From positions 85,900 through 149,899 of the forward strand of contig NZ_JACOFR010000020.1 in NCBI RefSeq assembly GCF_019455385.1: 64,000 bases of DNA. The letters run 5' to 3'. The translations under genes and the position numbers were made by a program. Under the pieces are notes generated by a model that was not told the DNA's origin, searched no databases, and saw only the letters and a program-made list of their open reading frames with translations. The DNA is from Bradyrhizobium sp. BR 10289. GTDB lineage: Bacteria; Pseudomonadota; Alphaproteobacteria; Rhizobiales; Xanthobacteraceae. Positions 18,849-26,773 of the stretch are shown here, piece by piece. Numbering within the stretch: the stretch's first letter is position 1; every line of letters begins with the position of its first letter.

Positions 18849-19274
18849 ATGCCCTCCCATTTCCATGCCGTGGTCTGGATCGACCACTCACAGGCCCGAA
18901 TCTTCCATCTCGGCTTGAGCGGATCCGATGAAATCACGCTGCATCCGCACTTGGCGACCCGCCATCTTCATCACAAGGCCAACGCGATCGGGAGCGGCAA
19001 TGCTGCGCCCGACAAGGCCTTCTACGGCGAAGTCACCAAAGCTCTCGCCGATGCCGGCGAAGTCCTGATCATCGGTCCGGCGAGCGCGAAAGCCGAGCTC
19101 GTCACTTACATCCGTGCGCATGCACCCGAGACGGCCAAGCGGATTGCCGCCGTGGAAGCGGCCGACCATCCATCCGACAACGAAATCGTCGCCTACGCGA
19201 AACGTCACTTCAAAATGCCGCTTCCGCGCATCCAGGCACCTGGATCGGCGACCGGCGAGCGGCACTCGAGTTGA
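18849..19274 (+). CDS. Small stress-type protein annotated in rhizobia as 'translational machinery protein'
   Basis: A 141-residue soluble protein. It starts FHAVVWIDHSQARIFHL, contains the His-rich LHPHLATRHLHHKAN, a Rossmann-like EVLIIGPASAKAELVTYI, and ends with VEAADHPSDNEIVAYAKRHF. This pattern is that of the eRF1/ribosomal-protein-like family called translational machinery protein; the real activity is unknown. A FixK-type box upstream suggests induction at low oxygen. The neighbour on the right is convergent with a 15-base gap. Confidence 0.8.
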   Translation: MPSHFHAVVWIDHSQARIFHLGLSGSDEITLHPHLATRHLHHKANAIGSGNAAPDKAFYGEVTKALADAGEVLIIGPASAKAELVTYIRAHAPETAKRIAAVEAADHPSDNEIVAYAKRHFKMPLPRIQAPGSATGERHSS

Positions 19275-19289
19275 GACCGAAGGCGGCCC

Positions 19290-19481
19290 TCAGGCCGCCT
19301 CGGTGTCGTACTCGGTGAACTTCTTGTAGATCCAGTCCCGGCCATCGTGGCGGCGCCAGACCTTGCCGACCACGAACTGCCCGTTGATCGAGCGGCGCGG
19401 CACGATCACGGTCCAGAGGTGCCAGATCTCGGTCCAGTTCGATGTCGGACTGACGGTCTTGACGTTGCGATCGAAAGACAT
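19290..19481 (-). CDS. Conserved small hypothetical protein
   Basis: A 63-residue protein rich in Trp and charged residues (TEIWHLWTVIVPRRSING, KVWRRHDGRDWIYKKF). No signal peptide or membrane segment. The compact fit against the convergent gene at 18849 and the ordered amino acid composition argue for a true gene; I do not recognise its family. Confidence 0.6.
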   Translation of the reverse strand: MSFDRNVKTVSPTSNWTEIWHLWTVIVPRRSINGQFVVGKVWRRHDGRDWIYKKFTEYDTEAA

Positions 19482-20264
19482 GACGCAGAACTCACAGGAT
19501 ATGAGCGCCGCGACGAACTGTGCTCATGTGCGAGCACGGAATTCAGGCAGCCCATCGCGAACCGGCGCCGATCTGATAACGATCACGAAGGCGGCTGCAA
19601 CAACCGCTCGCCCTTAACCTAACCGGTCAACCTTACTTCTCACATGCAGGCCGCCGGACCGGTTGAAGACCGGCGCCAATTTCTCTAGGGTGCACGCGCG
19701 ATTGAAAGCGAGTGCGCCGCTTTCGACGCGTCGCAATTTTGAACTGACGTTGATTTCAAAGAACTGGATTTGAAAAAGACTTACTGACCGGGGCGACCAT
19801 CAATGAATTTGCAATATGCATGTTTGCGCCTGGCGGTGCGATCGAAGCCGCCTGCTCCGCTGATCAGGACGTCCCTCCAGGAGCCGCCGAAGCCCGCCAA
19901 CGACAACCAGGTGGCGTGGCCGTTCATTCCGTTTCCGCCCGGCTGGCACGCATCGAGCTGACCGGCGGATCCGAGACATCGGGCCTCAAAAGCGCAACGC
20001 CGCGCAAGCGGAATATCATCGCTTGGCGGCGTCCGTTTAGGTATTGGGCGCTGAAATCCCCAACACTCATATGTCGATGGCGACAGCCAAAGGTTCGATG
20101 AATCTTTGCGAATTCTGCGCCGGTCGAACGGCGTCAATGCCTTGAAACATCGCGCAGAAGTGGCGTCATGCGGGGAATGAGCGCCAAGGCTTTGGCGGCG
20201 CTCCGGTCGGGTTCACGCGAACGTCCCGGGACGCAATAGGCCGCCTGTCCGCTCCGCCATGCTG
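19482..20264. other. 783-base gap, mostly non-coding
   Basis: Apart from the micro-ORF at 19803-19961 I see no convincing gene; the open frames on both strands have shadow-like composition. It holds one copy (20046-20062) of the 17-base motif GGGCGCTGAAATCCCCA that recurs in reverse at 27030-27046. Confidence 0.5.
19803..19961 (+). CDS. Possible small protein (52 aa)
   Basis: An ATG preceded by GGGGCGA opens a 52-codon frame whose end, KPANDNQVAWPFIPFPPGW, has the P-A-N-D-N tract common in small rhizobial proteins. No membrane segment. It is the only frame in this gap with a protein-like composition, but length alone cannot exclude chance. Confidence 0.4.
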   Translation: MNLQYACLRLAVRSKPPAPLIRTSLQEPPKPANDNQVAWPFIPFPPGWHASS

Positions 20265-20669
20265 CTAGACGCCGGCGCTCGCACTGGCGCTGGAAGCGAT
20301 CTGGCCATTGGTGCCGAGTGAGCCCTGCGCGTTGTAGGTCTGCCCCGCCTGGCTGCCCTGGCTGCCTTGGCTGCTTTGCGCGCTCCCCGACTTCTCTACC
20401 TCCGTCGTGCCGTCGGAATAGGTGATCGTCGTGGTGGTGATGCCGTCGACCGTGATGGAGACCTCGCTGACGACGGTCTTGGCCGAGCCACTACCGCCCG
20501 AGCCCGAGCTGCCGCCCGCCGACTGCGAGGACGATGTCGCCGACGTCGAGGACGTTGCCGATGTCGAGGACGTTGACGACGTCGCTGATGTCGCGGACGA
20601 CGACGAGCTGGCGGACAATGCGGGGGTTGTCGCCGCCGCACTGGTTGACGCAATCGCACTGATCGACAT
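20265..20669 (-). CDS. Ser/Thr/Ala-rich low-complexity protein
   Basis: A 134-residue protein. Residues 1-70 are nearly all Ser, Ala and Thr (repeats such as SSTSATSS); a folded-looking core, KTVVSEVSITVDGITTTTI, occupies residues 65-95; the tail is Ser/Gln/Gly rich (SSQGSQGSQ). The ATG at 20669 is chosen because the extra eight upstream residues do not match. No clear signal peptide. Possibly a flagellar- or export-associated low-complexity protein, but I do not recognise it. Confidence 0.7.
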   Translation of the reverse strand: MSISAIASTSAAATTPALSASSSSSATSATSSTSSTSATSSTSATSSSQSAGGSSGSGGSGSAKTVVSEVSITVDGITTTTITYSDGTTEVEKSGSAQSSQGSQGSQAGQTYNAQGSLGTNGQIASSASASAGV

Positions 20670-20817
20670 GAAGACCTCGCCTGAAGGAGCCAAGGGGCGC
20701 AGCGACGGTTGCGCGCCCCATTCTCCCCTTCAACGCCTCAGGCCTGCAAAGCAGGCGGGGACCGGCGTGGAAATTCGATTGCCGGATATTTCCGCGTCCC
20801 GGCCATCTCCGATCACA

Positions 20818-21543
20818 TCAATAGTGGTAGTTCACACCGATCGTCGCAGCATGGATCGTGTCCTTGAGATGGGCCACGGTGATGCTGTCGGCAGGACTGA
20901 TCAGCTGGATCGGACCCTTGGTGCCGAAGTCGTGGTAATTGTATTCGACATTGGCCGACCAGTTTTGCGCAAACGCCCACTCTACGCCGACGCCCAATGT
21001 CCAGCCGGTCCGCATCACCGACGCGCTGGGATCGCTTGCAGAACCCGTGGCCGGATGGATATAGGCATCATCGACCTTCTCGTGCGTCCAGGCGACGCCG
21101 CCCCGCGCATAGAACAGCCAGCCGGGGCCATAGGCATAGCCGACGCGTCCGGTGATCGAGGCCAGAAAATCGTTCTTGAGACCGAACTGCGACGGCGCTG
21201 CGATGTTGCCGAGCGCGGGAAATCTGACGCTGCTGCCGTGATGGCTCGACAAGCTCGTTCCTGCGGCGCGGCCTTCGGCACCTACGACCCAGTTGGATGC
21301 GAATTGATGGTCGCAGCCGATCTGTCCGCCGCCGACGATTCCGGCCGCGCCGAAATCGACGGTCCCGCCGGCGCTGTTGATCGTGCGATCGTCGCTCGCG
21401 GCGCCGCCGAGATGGACGCCGGCATAGCAGCCGGTCCAGTTGAAGGTGACCGGAGGTGCAACAGACGCTAGCGCATAATCAGCAGCTGACACCGTCGTCG
21501 CAGACAAAGCGACAATCGCCGCACTGCATAGAGCTCTTAACAT
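20818..21543 (-). CDS. Outer membrane beta-barrel protein (Omp25/Omp31-like)
   Basis: A 241-residue protein with a signal peptide (residues 1-21, cleavage after VSAA) and the hallmarks of small rhizobial porin-like barrels: FNWTGCYAGVHLGG at the mature N-terminus, alternating aromatic strands (WVVGAEGRAAG, GRVGYAYGPGWLFYARGG), TLGVGVEWAFAQNWSANVEY, and a C-terminal GVNYHY ending in an aromatic residue. It acts in the outer membrane, probably structural. The ATG at 21543 fits the signal peptide; a longer frame is unlikely. Confidence 0.9.
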   Translation of the reverse strand: MLRALCSAAIVALSATTVSAADYALASVAPPVTFNWTGCYAGVHLGGAASDDRTINSAGGTVDFGAAGIVGGGQIGCDHQFASNWVVGAEGRAAGTSLSSHHGSSVRFPALGNIAAPSQFGLKNDFLASITGRVGYAYGPGWLFYARGGVAWTHEKVDDAYIHPATGSASDPSASVMRTGWTLGVGVEWAFAQNWSANVEYNYHDFGTKGPIQLISPADSITVAHLKDTIHAATIGVNYHY

Positions 21544-21726
21544 GTCCTGACATCCCCCGTTGCACGCGCGCGGACATTGGCACGCGAGGCTGACGCGGAG
21601 GTTGTGTGCGGGACAGGATGTCGCGGGAGTGGTCTGGCGGCGATGATGACGGAACGGCGTGAGAACCGCGTGTCGGAATCGCGTCAGAATCGCAGGTGGA
21701 AAGTGCAGGAGAATCAACGTCGGGAC

Positions 21727-21803
21727 TGGTCGGGGCAGCTGGATTCGAACCAACGACCTGCAGTACCCAAAACTGCCGCGCTACCAGGCTGCGCTATACC
21801 CCG
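21727..21803 (-). tRNA. tRNA-Pro (anticodon TGG)
   Basis: A 77-base cloverleaf on the minus strand beginning CGGGGTATAGCGCAGCCTGG and ending in an encoded CCA. The anticodon arm is GCAGT / TTTGGGT / ACTGC, giving anticodon TGG, and GGTTCGAATCC is the T-loop. Acceptor bases CGGGG pair with CCCCG. Confidence 0.96.
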
Positions 21804-21917
21804 AATGTCCGGCGAGCCCCGTCGATACACGCTTCCAAAGGCGCCAGCAAGCTCCTCCAGCTCGCCGGAAAACCTTCCAAAAGGTCGACGAAAGGGCCGT
21901 GTTCCGGCCAAACCGGC

Positions 21918-22403
21918 TTATTTGCTGCCGAACAGCGGGTGGCCGACGCGGTCGCCGGGGCGGATACCGTATTTCTGCGCCGTGCCCGCCACCACCTCGA
22001 GGACGGCCCGCGCCGGCCCCTTGGACGAGATGATCTTGGTCGACATCGGCTCGGTATTTTCCGCGATGCGCAGGATACGGCCGTCGGCACGGATGAAGAT
22101 CATGTCGAGCGAGACATAGGTGTTCTTCATCCACATCGACACCTCCTGCTCGGGATTGAAGTCGAACAGCATGCCTTTGCCGTCCGCGAGCTCCTTCCGG
22201 TACATCAGGCCGGTCTGCTTCTCCTCCTCCGTGGTCGCGATCTCCACCGAAAACACCTGCACGCCGTTTTTCGTGACGATCTCGAGCGGCTGGAAGTTGG
22301 CGGCGCCGACGGGCGCGCTGGCAACGGTCAGGCCGGCAATGACGAGGACGGCGGCAAGCCAGCTCCGGGCAAAGCACCAGGCGGCCGATCGATTGAAATC
22401 CAT
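21918..22403 (-). CDS. DUF192 family secreted protein
   Basis: A 161-residue protein with a signal peptide (residues 1-35, ending APVGA). The DUF192 core follows: FSVEIATTEEEKQTGLMYRK, FDFNPEQEVSMWMKNTYVSLD and VLEVVAGTAQKYGIRPGDRV. Function unknown; the family is a small beta-barrel exported to the periplasm. A second ATG lies 9 bases upstream. It is separated from the double cold-shock protein by 116 bases on the same strand and may share its transcript. Confidence 0.9.
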   Translation of the reverse strand: MDFNRSAAWCFARSWLAAVLVIAGLTVASAPVGAANFQPLEIVTKNGVQVFSVEIATTEEEKQTGLMYRKELADGKGMLFDFNPEQEVSMWMKNTYVSLDMIFIRADGRILRIAENTEPMSTKIISSKGPARAVLEVVAGTAQKYGIRPGDRVGHPLFGSK

Positions 22404-22519
22404 TGGGGGCACTCGAGGCGTGGGAACGAAACAGTCCTACGCGGCGACTGCCGGAAAAGCCAGTGGCGCGCTGGCTGGCCGGCGCGCCACTGCTCACGAT
22501 TGCGGGATTTGGAGAGCCG

Positions 22520-23152
22520 CTAGTGCGACTGCAGGCCCGGCGATCCGGTCTCGGGATGGATCTCGGCTGCCATCATGCCCTTGGAGCCCGGCCCGAAGCG
22601 GACCAGCACATACTGGCCGGGGCGCAGCTCGGTCATGCCGAAGCGGCGCAGGGTCTCCATGTGCACGAAGATGTCGGGGGTGCCCTCGCCGCAGGTCAGG
22701 AAGCCGAAGCCGCGCAGCCGGTTGAACCATTTGACCTGGGCCCGCTCCAGCCCGCTGGTCGGGGTGACCGTGACGTGGGTGCGCGGCGGCAGCATCTGGG
22801 CCGGATGGATCGCGGTCGACTCGTCCATCGAGACCACGCGGAAGGCCTGGTACCCCTTGGCGCGCTGGATGCACTCGACGACGATGCGGGCCCCCTCGTA
22901 CGCGGTCTGGAAGCCGTCGCGCCTAAGCACGGTAACGTGCAGGAGCACGTCGGGCCAGCCATTGTCGGGAACGATGAAGCCGTAGCCCTTTGAGGCGTCG
23001 AACCATTTGATGACGCCGTGAACCTCGACGAGGTTGGCGCTGCCCTCCCCCAGCCCGGTGAAGGGACTGAGCGCGCTATCGCGACCGCCGCCGTGTTCGC
23101 CGACTGCGGGAACTCCGACCTTCTTGGACTCAAATCCGTCCGACGACCCCAT
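22520..23152 (-). CDS. Protein with two cold-shock domains
   Basis: A 210-residue protein with two OB-fold cold-shock domains: residues 45-110 (GVIKWFDASKGYGFIVPDNG) and 140-205 (AQVKWFNRLRGFGFLTCGEG, then DIFVHMETL). The first lacks part of the second RNA-binding motif (VLLHVTVL in place of VFVHISA), so the domains have diverged. It probably binds single-stranded RNA or DNA as a chaperone in the cytoplasm. The N-terminal 40 residues are low complexity. Twin-domain versions are typical of alphaproteobacteria. Confidence 0.92.
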   Translation of the reverse strand: MGSSDGFESKKVGVPAVGEHGGGRDSALSPFTGLGEGSANLVEVHGVIKWFDASKGYGFIVPDNGWPDVLLHVTVLRRDGFQTAYEGARIVVECIQRAKGYQAFRVVSMDESTAIHPAQMLPPRTHVTVTPTSGLERAQVKWFNRLRGFGFLTCGEGTPDIFVHMETLRRFGMTELRPGQYVLVRFGPGSKGMMAAEIHPETGSPGLQSH

Positions 23153-23350
23153 AACCCCGGACCCCACACTGCCATGCAACCCGCCACATTGGCGGCGCTC
23201 GAATCACGCGTCTTAAGAGAATGTTCTCACTTCGACGCGACGCGAATCTTTCGACTCAAAAGATAACACTCCCGGTTGCGAGGCATAGACAAAAAAGAGA
23301 TTCGTCGGAACCTATGAACAGCTTGCACAGCCGCGAATCAAATTAACGCC

Positions 23351-24112
23351 TCAATTGCCGACAAAGGGTCCGAGCGTTTCGCCGATGTCGTGGCGGATGA
23401 CGAGATCGGCGATGTCGTCCTGCTCGGTCGGCTCGCGATTGATGATCACCAAACGTGCACCTGCGTTCTTCGCCATCATCGGAAATCCCGCCGCGGGCCA
23501 CACCACGAGCGAGGAACCGATCGCGATGAAGAGGTCGCAATGCTGCGACAGCTCGGTTGCGCGCTGCATTTCCTCCTCCGGCATCATCTGACCGAATGAA
23601 ATCGTCGCAGTCTTCACCGGCTCGTCGCACACAGTGCAGTTCGGCGCGGCGCCGTCTGCGTCGAAGCGGCGCTTCACCCAGTCGAGCGGATAGGCCTGCC
23701 CACATCCGATGCACTTCGCGTAAGTTGTATTCCCATGAAGTTCAATTACGTGCTCGGCGGCAAAGCCCGAGGCTTGGTGCAGATTGTCGATGTTCTGGGT
23801 GATGATCGCTGGAATCTTGCCGGCGCGGTAGAGCGATGCCAGCGCGCGATGGCCGCGGCCGGGCTTTGCCGCCGCAAATACCTCCTCCATCGCAAAGCGG
23901 CGGCGCCAGGATTCGTCGCGCGCTTCCTGGCTGGCGACGAACTCGCCGAACTCGATCGGCCGGTAGCGCGTCCAAATTCCACCCGGCGAGCGGAAGTCAG
24001 GGATGCCGCATTCGGTCGAGATGCCGGCGCCGGTGAACGGCACGATCGTCCTGGCTTCCGCGATCATGTCGCCGAGACGCTCGACGCCGCTGCGCAGATC
24101 CGATGCAATCAT
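23351..24112 (-). CDS. Sir2-family NAD-dependent protein deacylase
   Basis: A 253-residue sirtuin that removes acyl groups from lysines using NAD+. Visible motifs: PFTGAGISTECGIPDFRSPGG (NAD binding, cut here for length as GAGISTECGIPDFRSP), TQNIDNLH, the catalytic histidine in VIELHGNT, and four zinc cysteines in CIGC and CTVC about 30 residues apart. The second half keeps IGSSLVVWPAAG and VIINREPTEQD. This is a class III/U-type arrangement close to CobB, but lacks the YxxR pair I would need to call a desuccinylase. Single gene. Confidence 0.92.
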   Translation of the reverse strand: MIASDLRSGVERLGDMIAEARTIVPFTGAGISTECGIPDFRSPGGIWTRYRPIEFGEFVASQEARDESWRRRFAMEEVFAAAKPGRGHRALASLYRAGKIPAIITQNIDNLHQASGFAAEHVIELHGNTTYAKCIGCGQAYPLDWVKRRFDADGAAPNCTVCDEPVKTATISFGQMMPEEEMQRATELSQHCDLFIAIGSSLVVWPAAGFPMMAKNAGARLVIINREPTEQDDIADLVIRHDIGETLGPFVGN

Positions 24113-24382
24113 GGGCGGCCTCCCGATCTGAATCGCGCGCTAGCTGCGTCGCGCGCAAGCGGCAAGATTGTTGACGCTCTTATCCACCGCCACGAGAATG
24201 CGAAGCAAGACAATGTCGGCAATTTTTTCCGATCTTCGCTTATCACAATCCTGCAATGCCTCCTCCCCATTGACGCCCCAATCAGAAGCGCCAATGCATG
24301 TGTTGACGCGACTCAACGTGATTGCGGCGGCAGTGCTTGAGTTCAAATGTGGACACATACTCAGGTGTAGAGGGGATTTGAG

Positions 24383-24547
24383 ATGACCGAAGACGAGGAA
24401 CGCAAGATCCGCGAACGCGAAGAGATCGCCGCCCGTGTCGCCGCTTTTCGTGCGACGCAGGAAAAATTCAAGCGCGAGCGCGAAGAGTATTTCGTGTCGA
24501 CACTGGACAATGCCCGCAAGGTGGAACGGCCCTCGCTCTGGCCGTAA
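24383..24547 (+). CDS. Small charged helical protein (54 aa)
   Basis: Fifty-four residues, almost all helix-forming (MTEDEERKIREREEIAARV, then FRATQEKFKREREEYFVSTL), ending RPSLWP. AGGGGATTTG provides a ribosome site 7 bases before the ATG, and a strong terminator follows 24 bases after the stop. Too short for gene finders but well framed. Function unknown. Confidence 0.75.
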   Translation: MTEDEERKIREREEIAARVAAFRATQEKFKREREEYFVSTLDNARKVERPSLWP

Positions 24548-24570
24548 GACAGGTCCGATCGGCCCGCACG

Positions 24571-24601
24571 AAAAAAGCCCGGAGCAACGCTCCGGGCTTT
24601 T
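24571..24601. terminator. Bidirectional Rho-independent terminator
   Basis: AAAAAAGCCCGGAG, a short loop, and CTCCGGGCTTTT: a 9-bp GC stem with A-run on one side and T-run on the other. It ends both the + strand gene at 24383 and the convergent gene at 24616. Confidence 0.9.
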
Positions 24602-24615
24602 CGTTTGGCCAATGC

Positions 24616-24903
24616 TTACCAGTGACGGTAGTAATGGTGCCGGTAGTACGGCCCGCCACCGTAATAAGCGTAGGGCCCGGGTCCGTAATAATAGCCGGGG
24701 CCGTCATAGTAGCCGTAGCCCGGGCCGTAATAGCCGTACGGATGCGACGCGGCGATCGCGCCCGCCGTGATCGCGCCGGCAGCAAGGCCAAATGCCAGGC
24801 CCGGGCCGATGCCGCGACCGCGCGCCTCGGCCGGCGCAGGTGCCGCAACCGCGGTCACGCCGACGGCGGCGATTGTGGCCAGAACAGCGAGTGTCTTCTT
24901 CAT
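24616..24903 (-). CDS. Secreted Gly/Tyr-rich small protein
   Basis: A 95-residue protein: signal peptide (MKKTLAVLATIAAVGVTAVA, cleavage near EARG), a Gly/Ala hydrophobic patch (LAFGLAAGAITAGAIAAS) and a C-terminal Tyr/Gly/Pro/His-rich tail (GYYGPGYGYYDGPGYYYG and YYRHHYYRHW). AGGAGGAGAG lies 4 bases before the ATG. Such proteins are abundant in Bradyrhizobium, probably envelope-associated; function unknown. Confidence 0.85.
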   Translation of the reverse strand: MKKTLAVLATIAAVGVTAVAAPAPAEARGRGIGPGLAFGLAAGAITAGAIAASHPYGYYGPGYGYYDGPGYYYGPGPYAYYGGGPYYRHHYYRHW

Positions 24904-25075
24904 GACTCTCCTCCTTCACATCTGGCGAGACAACGCCCCTCGCCTGCGATGGTTGCGCGCGGAATGGAACCGCAGGCCTTCAAAAAAAGTCACGGGTCGA
25001 TGGAACGAAAGCGCGCCGGCCGGATTGGACTTGCGAGTGCGGAGCCTCCGCTATCCGGTAGAGGTGACAGCACGC

Positions 25076-25115
25076 AAAGCCCCGCCAGCATCCTCCGCGA
25101 TGCTGGCGGGGTTTT
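25076..25115 (+). terminator. Strong terminator with no gene upstream
   Basis: GCCCCGCCAGCAT, an 8-base loop and ATGCTGGCGGGG followed by TTTT: a 12-bp perfect stem. On the + strand no open frame precedes it for 170 bases, so it may end a small RNA starting after 24910, or a read-through transcript. Confidence 0.75.
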
Positions 25116-25186
25116 CAGTTTCGCCAAAGCAAATGGCAGCAAGCATCGATGGCTGCCAACGGGGCGGAAGACGCGAGGAGGAAAGA

Positions 25187-25417
25187 TTGCCGATATCCGC
25201 TCTGCTGGCACGAATCCGCCGGCTCGTGCCCAAATCTGACGATGCGCATTACGACGAGATCGTTCGCAATTTTGGTGTCGGCGCGCTGCGCCCGCCGCCG
25301 ACGCCGATGAGCGATGGCGAGCTGGCGCAGGCCATCGCCGAGTTCCTCAAGGAGGCGCCGTCGAGCAACTCCGTCGCCGCCCTCGGCCGCCGGCTCGATC
25401 CCTCCTCGCCGCTGTGA
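25187..25417 (+). CDS. Small hypothetical protein with TTG start (76 aa)
   Basis: A TTG preceded at ideal distance by GAGGAGGAAAG, one of the strongest ribosome sites in the window, opens 76 codons ending at 25417. The product reads PISALLARIRRLVPKSDDAH, then GVGALRPPPTPMSDGELAQAIAEFLKEA in parts, with a helix at residues 45-60. The ribosome site decides the start; the longer frame from 24767 has shadow composition. Family not recognised. Confidence 0.6.
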   Translation: MPISALLARIRRLVPKSDDAHYDEIVRNFGVGALRPPPTPMSDGELAQAIAEFLKEAPSSNSVAALGRRLDPSSPL

Positions 25418-25526
25418 CGCCGCGGCCTGCAATCAGATGGGAACTCTCCGACGCTCCGGAACGGCTGCCGCGCACGCACGTTGAATGCGTCCGTGATGCA
25501 AGGAAGACGTGCAAGGAAGATCCGCG

Positions 25527-25652
25527 ATGCCTGCCTGGCTCGAAGTTCTGCTCAACCTGTCCGGCTATGCCGGCTTCGTCGCGCTCGCGAGCCGTGGCGC
25601 GTCGCAAGCTGATGAGTCCGCGGCCAGTCGGATCTGCGGCGAGGAGTCTTAA
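25527..25652 (+). CDS. Small hypothetical protein (41 aa)
   Basis: ATG at 25527 behind CAAGGAAGA; the 41 residues begin MPAWLEVLLNLSGYAGFVAL and end with a charged tail. The N-terminal half is amphipathic or weakly membrane-inserting. Its stop overlaps by 4 bases the stop region of the convergent gene at 25649. Confidence 0.55.
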   Translation: MPAWLEVLLNLSGYAGFVALASRGASQADESAASRICGEES

Positions 25653-25846
25653 TTGGCGTGCGGCGCCTGGCCGGCCGTGCGAACCAGCCGGTCCGCCTTG
25701 ACCGCGACACGCGTGTCCTCTGCTTGCGGCCGCAGCGAGAAGCTGATCACCACGAAAGCGAGACAGAAAAGCGTGCCGACCACGGCGACCCGCCGGTAGG
25801 TGTGGCGATCGCCTTGGTAAAAGGACAGTTCTGAAAAAGGTGTCAT
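25649..25846 (-). CDS. Small single-span membrane protein (65 aa)
   Basis: Sixty-five residues with an N-terminal cytoplasmic part (MTPFSELSFYQGDRHTYRR), one membrane span (VAVVGTLFCLAFVVISFSL) and a short external tail. I start at ATG 25846; 16 extra residues upstream look random. Function unknown. Confidence 0.65.
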   Translation of the reverse strand: MTPFSELSFYQGDRHTYRRVAVVGTLFCLAFVVISFSLRPQAEDTRVAVKADRLVRTAGQAPHAN

Positions 25847-26052
25847 GGCAAAAGCTGCTTCTTGGCAAAGTCGTTCTTGTCGTTGCAAGAACACCTACGC
25901 CAGGCGGCAGCCCGCGCAACACGATTGGGCTTTTAACCTAACCGAATAGGGTTAGCGGCTTCCGTGCAGGCTTTGGTTAGGAATTTGGATCCCGGCGCGC
26001 CGCTTCGGCATGCCGCGAAAGCTGAGGCTGCGATGGCCGGCGTGATACGGCG

Positions 26053-26151
26053 GTGACGGCGTTCGCCGGCCGGCTTTGTTCCAGCTTCGCCCGCCTTTCG
26101 TTCCAAAAGAACGAATCGGAATCGACGAAATCGGCGCGGCGCATCTGTTAA
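26053..26151 (+). CDS. Possible micro-ORF A (32 aa, GTG start)
   Basis: A short frame ending in SFQKNESESTKSARRIC. Its last 15 codons align with micro-ORF B 250 bases downstream, and the differences between them are largely third-position. The start is uncertain; no clear ribosome site. Confidence 0.35.
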   Translation: MTAFAGRLCSSFARLSFQKNESESTKSARRIC

Positions 26152-26295
26152 CAAATCATTTGCATGCAAACGAAGGCGGAGATCGGACCACGCGCGTGAT
26201 CACATCGCACCGTCGGAGCGCGATCGTCGCGGCGGCAGTTTGGGTAACGACGACCGGAGAGCGGGGCCGTGCGTGGACTTACGGATGCCGCGCCG

Positions 26296-26400
26296 ATGTC
26301 CCGCATCGACACAGAAGCCACGGCCTGTTCTGCATACGACTCCATTTCGTTCACAAGGAACGAATCGGAGTCGGGAAAATCAGCGCGCAGCGAGTCCTAA
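26296..26400 (+). CDS. Possible micro-ORF B (34 aa)
   Basis: ATG at 26296 opens MSRIDTEATACSAYDSISF, followed by TRNESESGKSARSES and TAA. The tail matches micro-ORF A (NESESxKSAR) with synonymous changes GAA/GAG, TCG/TCA and CGG/CGC. A GTG 27 bases upstream behind GGAGAGCGGGG is an alternative start. Confidence 0.4.
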   Translation: MSRIDTEATACSAYDSISFTRNESESGKSARSES

Positions 26401-26580
26401 TGATGGGTGAAGATGCGCGCGCGTCTCGCCGGCAGCAGACATTTTCGGCGGCACGAATTTCTCCGGCGGCAGGAATTTCGAGACGACCGCGGACACGATG
26501 ACGATCTCGCGGCACGGGTCACATCGAAAACTGTTGATCGAGCTGGCCGTCATCGGGCGCGTGCATTGCGGGCATGTCAT
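26380..26580 (-). CDS. Small zinc-ribbon-like protein (66 aa)
   Basis: The first 25 residues contain two CxxC pairs (MTCPQC, and RCDPC 14 residues later), the layout of a zinc ribbon, followed by IVIVSAVVSKFLPPEKFVPP and a basic tail. Zn knuckles of this kind are common in small Bradyrhizobium proteins. The ribosome site is weak and the frame overlaps micro-ORF B on the other strand, so existence is moderately supported. Confidence 0.45.
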   Translation of the reverse strand: MTCPQCTRPMTASSINSFRCDPCREIVIVSAVVSKFLPPEKFVPPKMSAAGETRAHLHPSLGLAAR

Positions 26581-26773
26581 GCTGCGCGAACGCGGATGGA
26601 CGACGTTGGTTCCTAAGCTCTCACGGACAAACACATGCGGGGCTGCAAGGGCGCGCACGACGACCGCCTCCCGATCGACCATGCCGCTCCGCTGAAGCGA
26701 AGCGGCGGGCGCGCACTCCAAACAACATCGCGCCCGCCGTTGCCGCGTGCCACCGATCTTCGCCGGCCGCCCG

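Noticed and set aside
19781..20137. 118-codon minus-strand frame
   Set aside because: No ribosome site and no recognisable composition; it overlaps the more convincing micro-ORF on the other strand.
20265..20669. Tandem repeat or CRISPR-like periodicity in the Ser/Thr-rich gene
   Set aside because: The repetition is low-complexity coding sequence without constant repeats and spacers; no CRISPR array exists in the window.
24622..25186. Long + strand frames over the Gly/Tyr-rich protein gene
   Set aside because: Shadow composition; only the part after the TTG at 25187 has a ribosome site and protein-like sequence.
26097..26366. TTCGTTC-N5-GAACGAA palindromes as LexA boxes
   Set aside because: Half-site orientation and spacing differ from GTTC-N7-GTTC, and the duplicated sequence is better explained by two related micro-ORFs.
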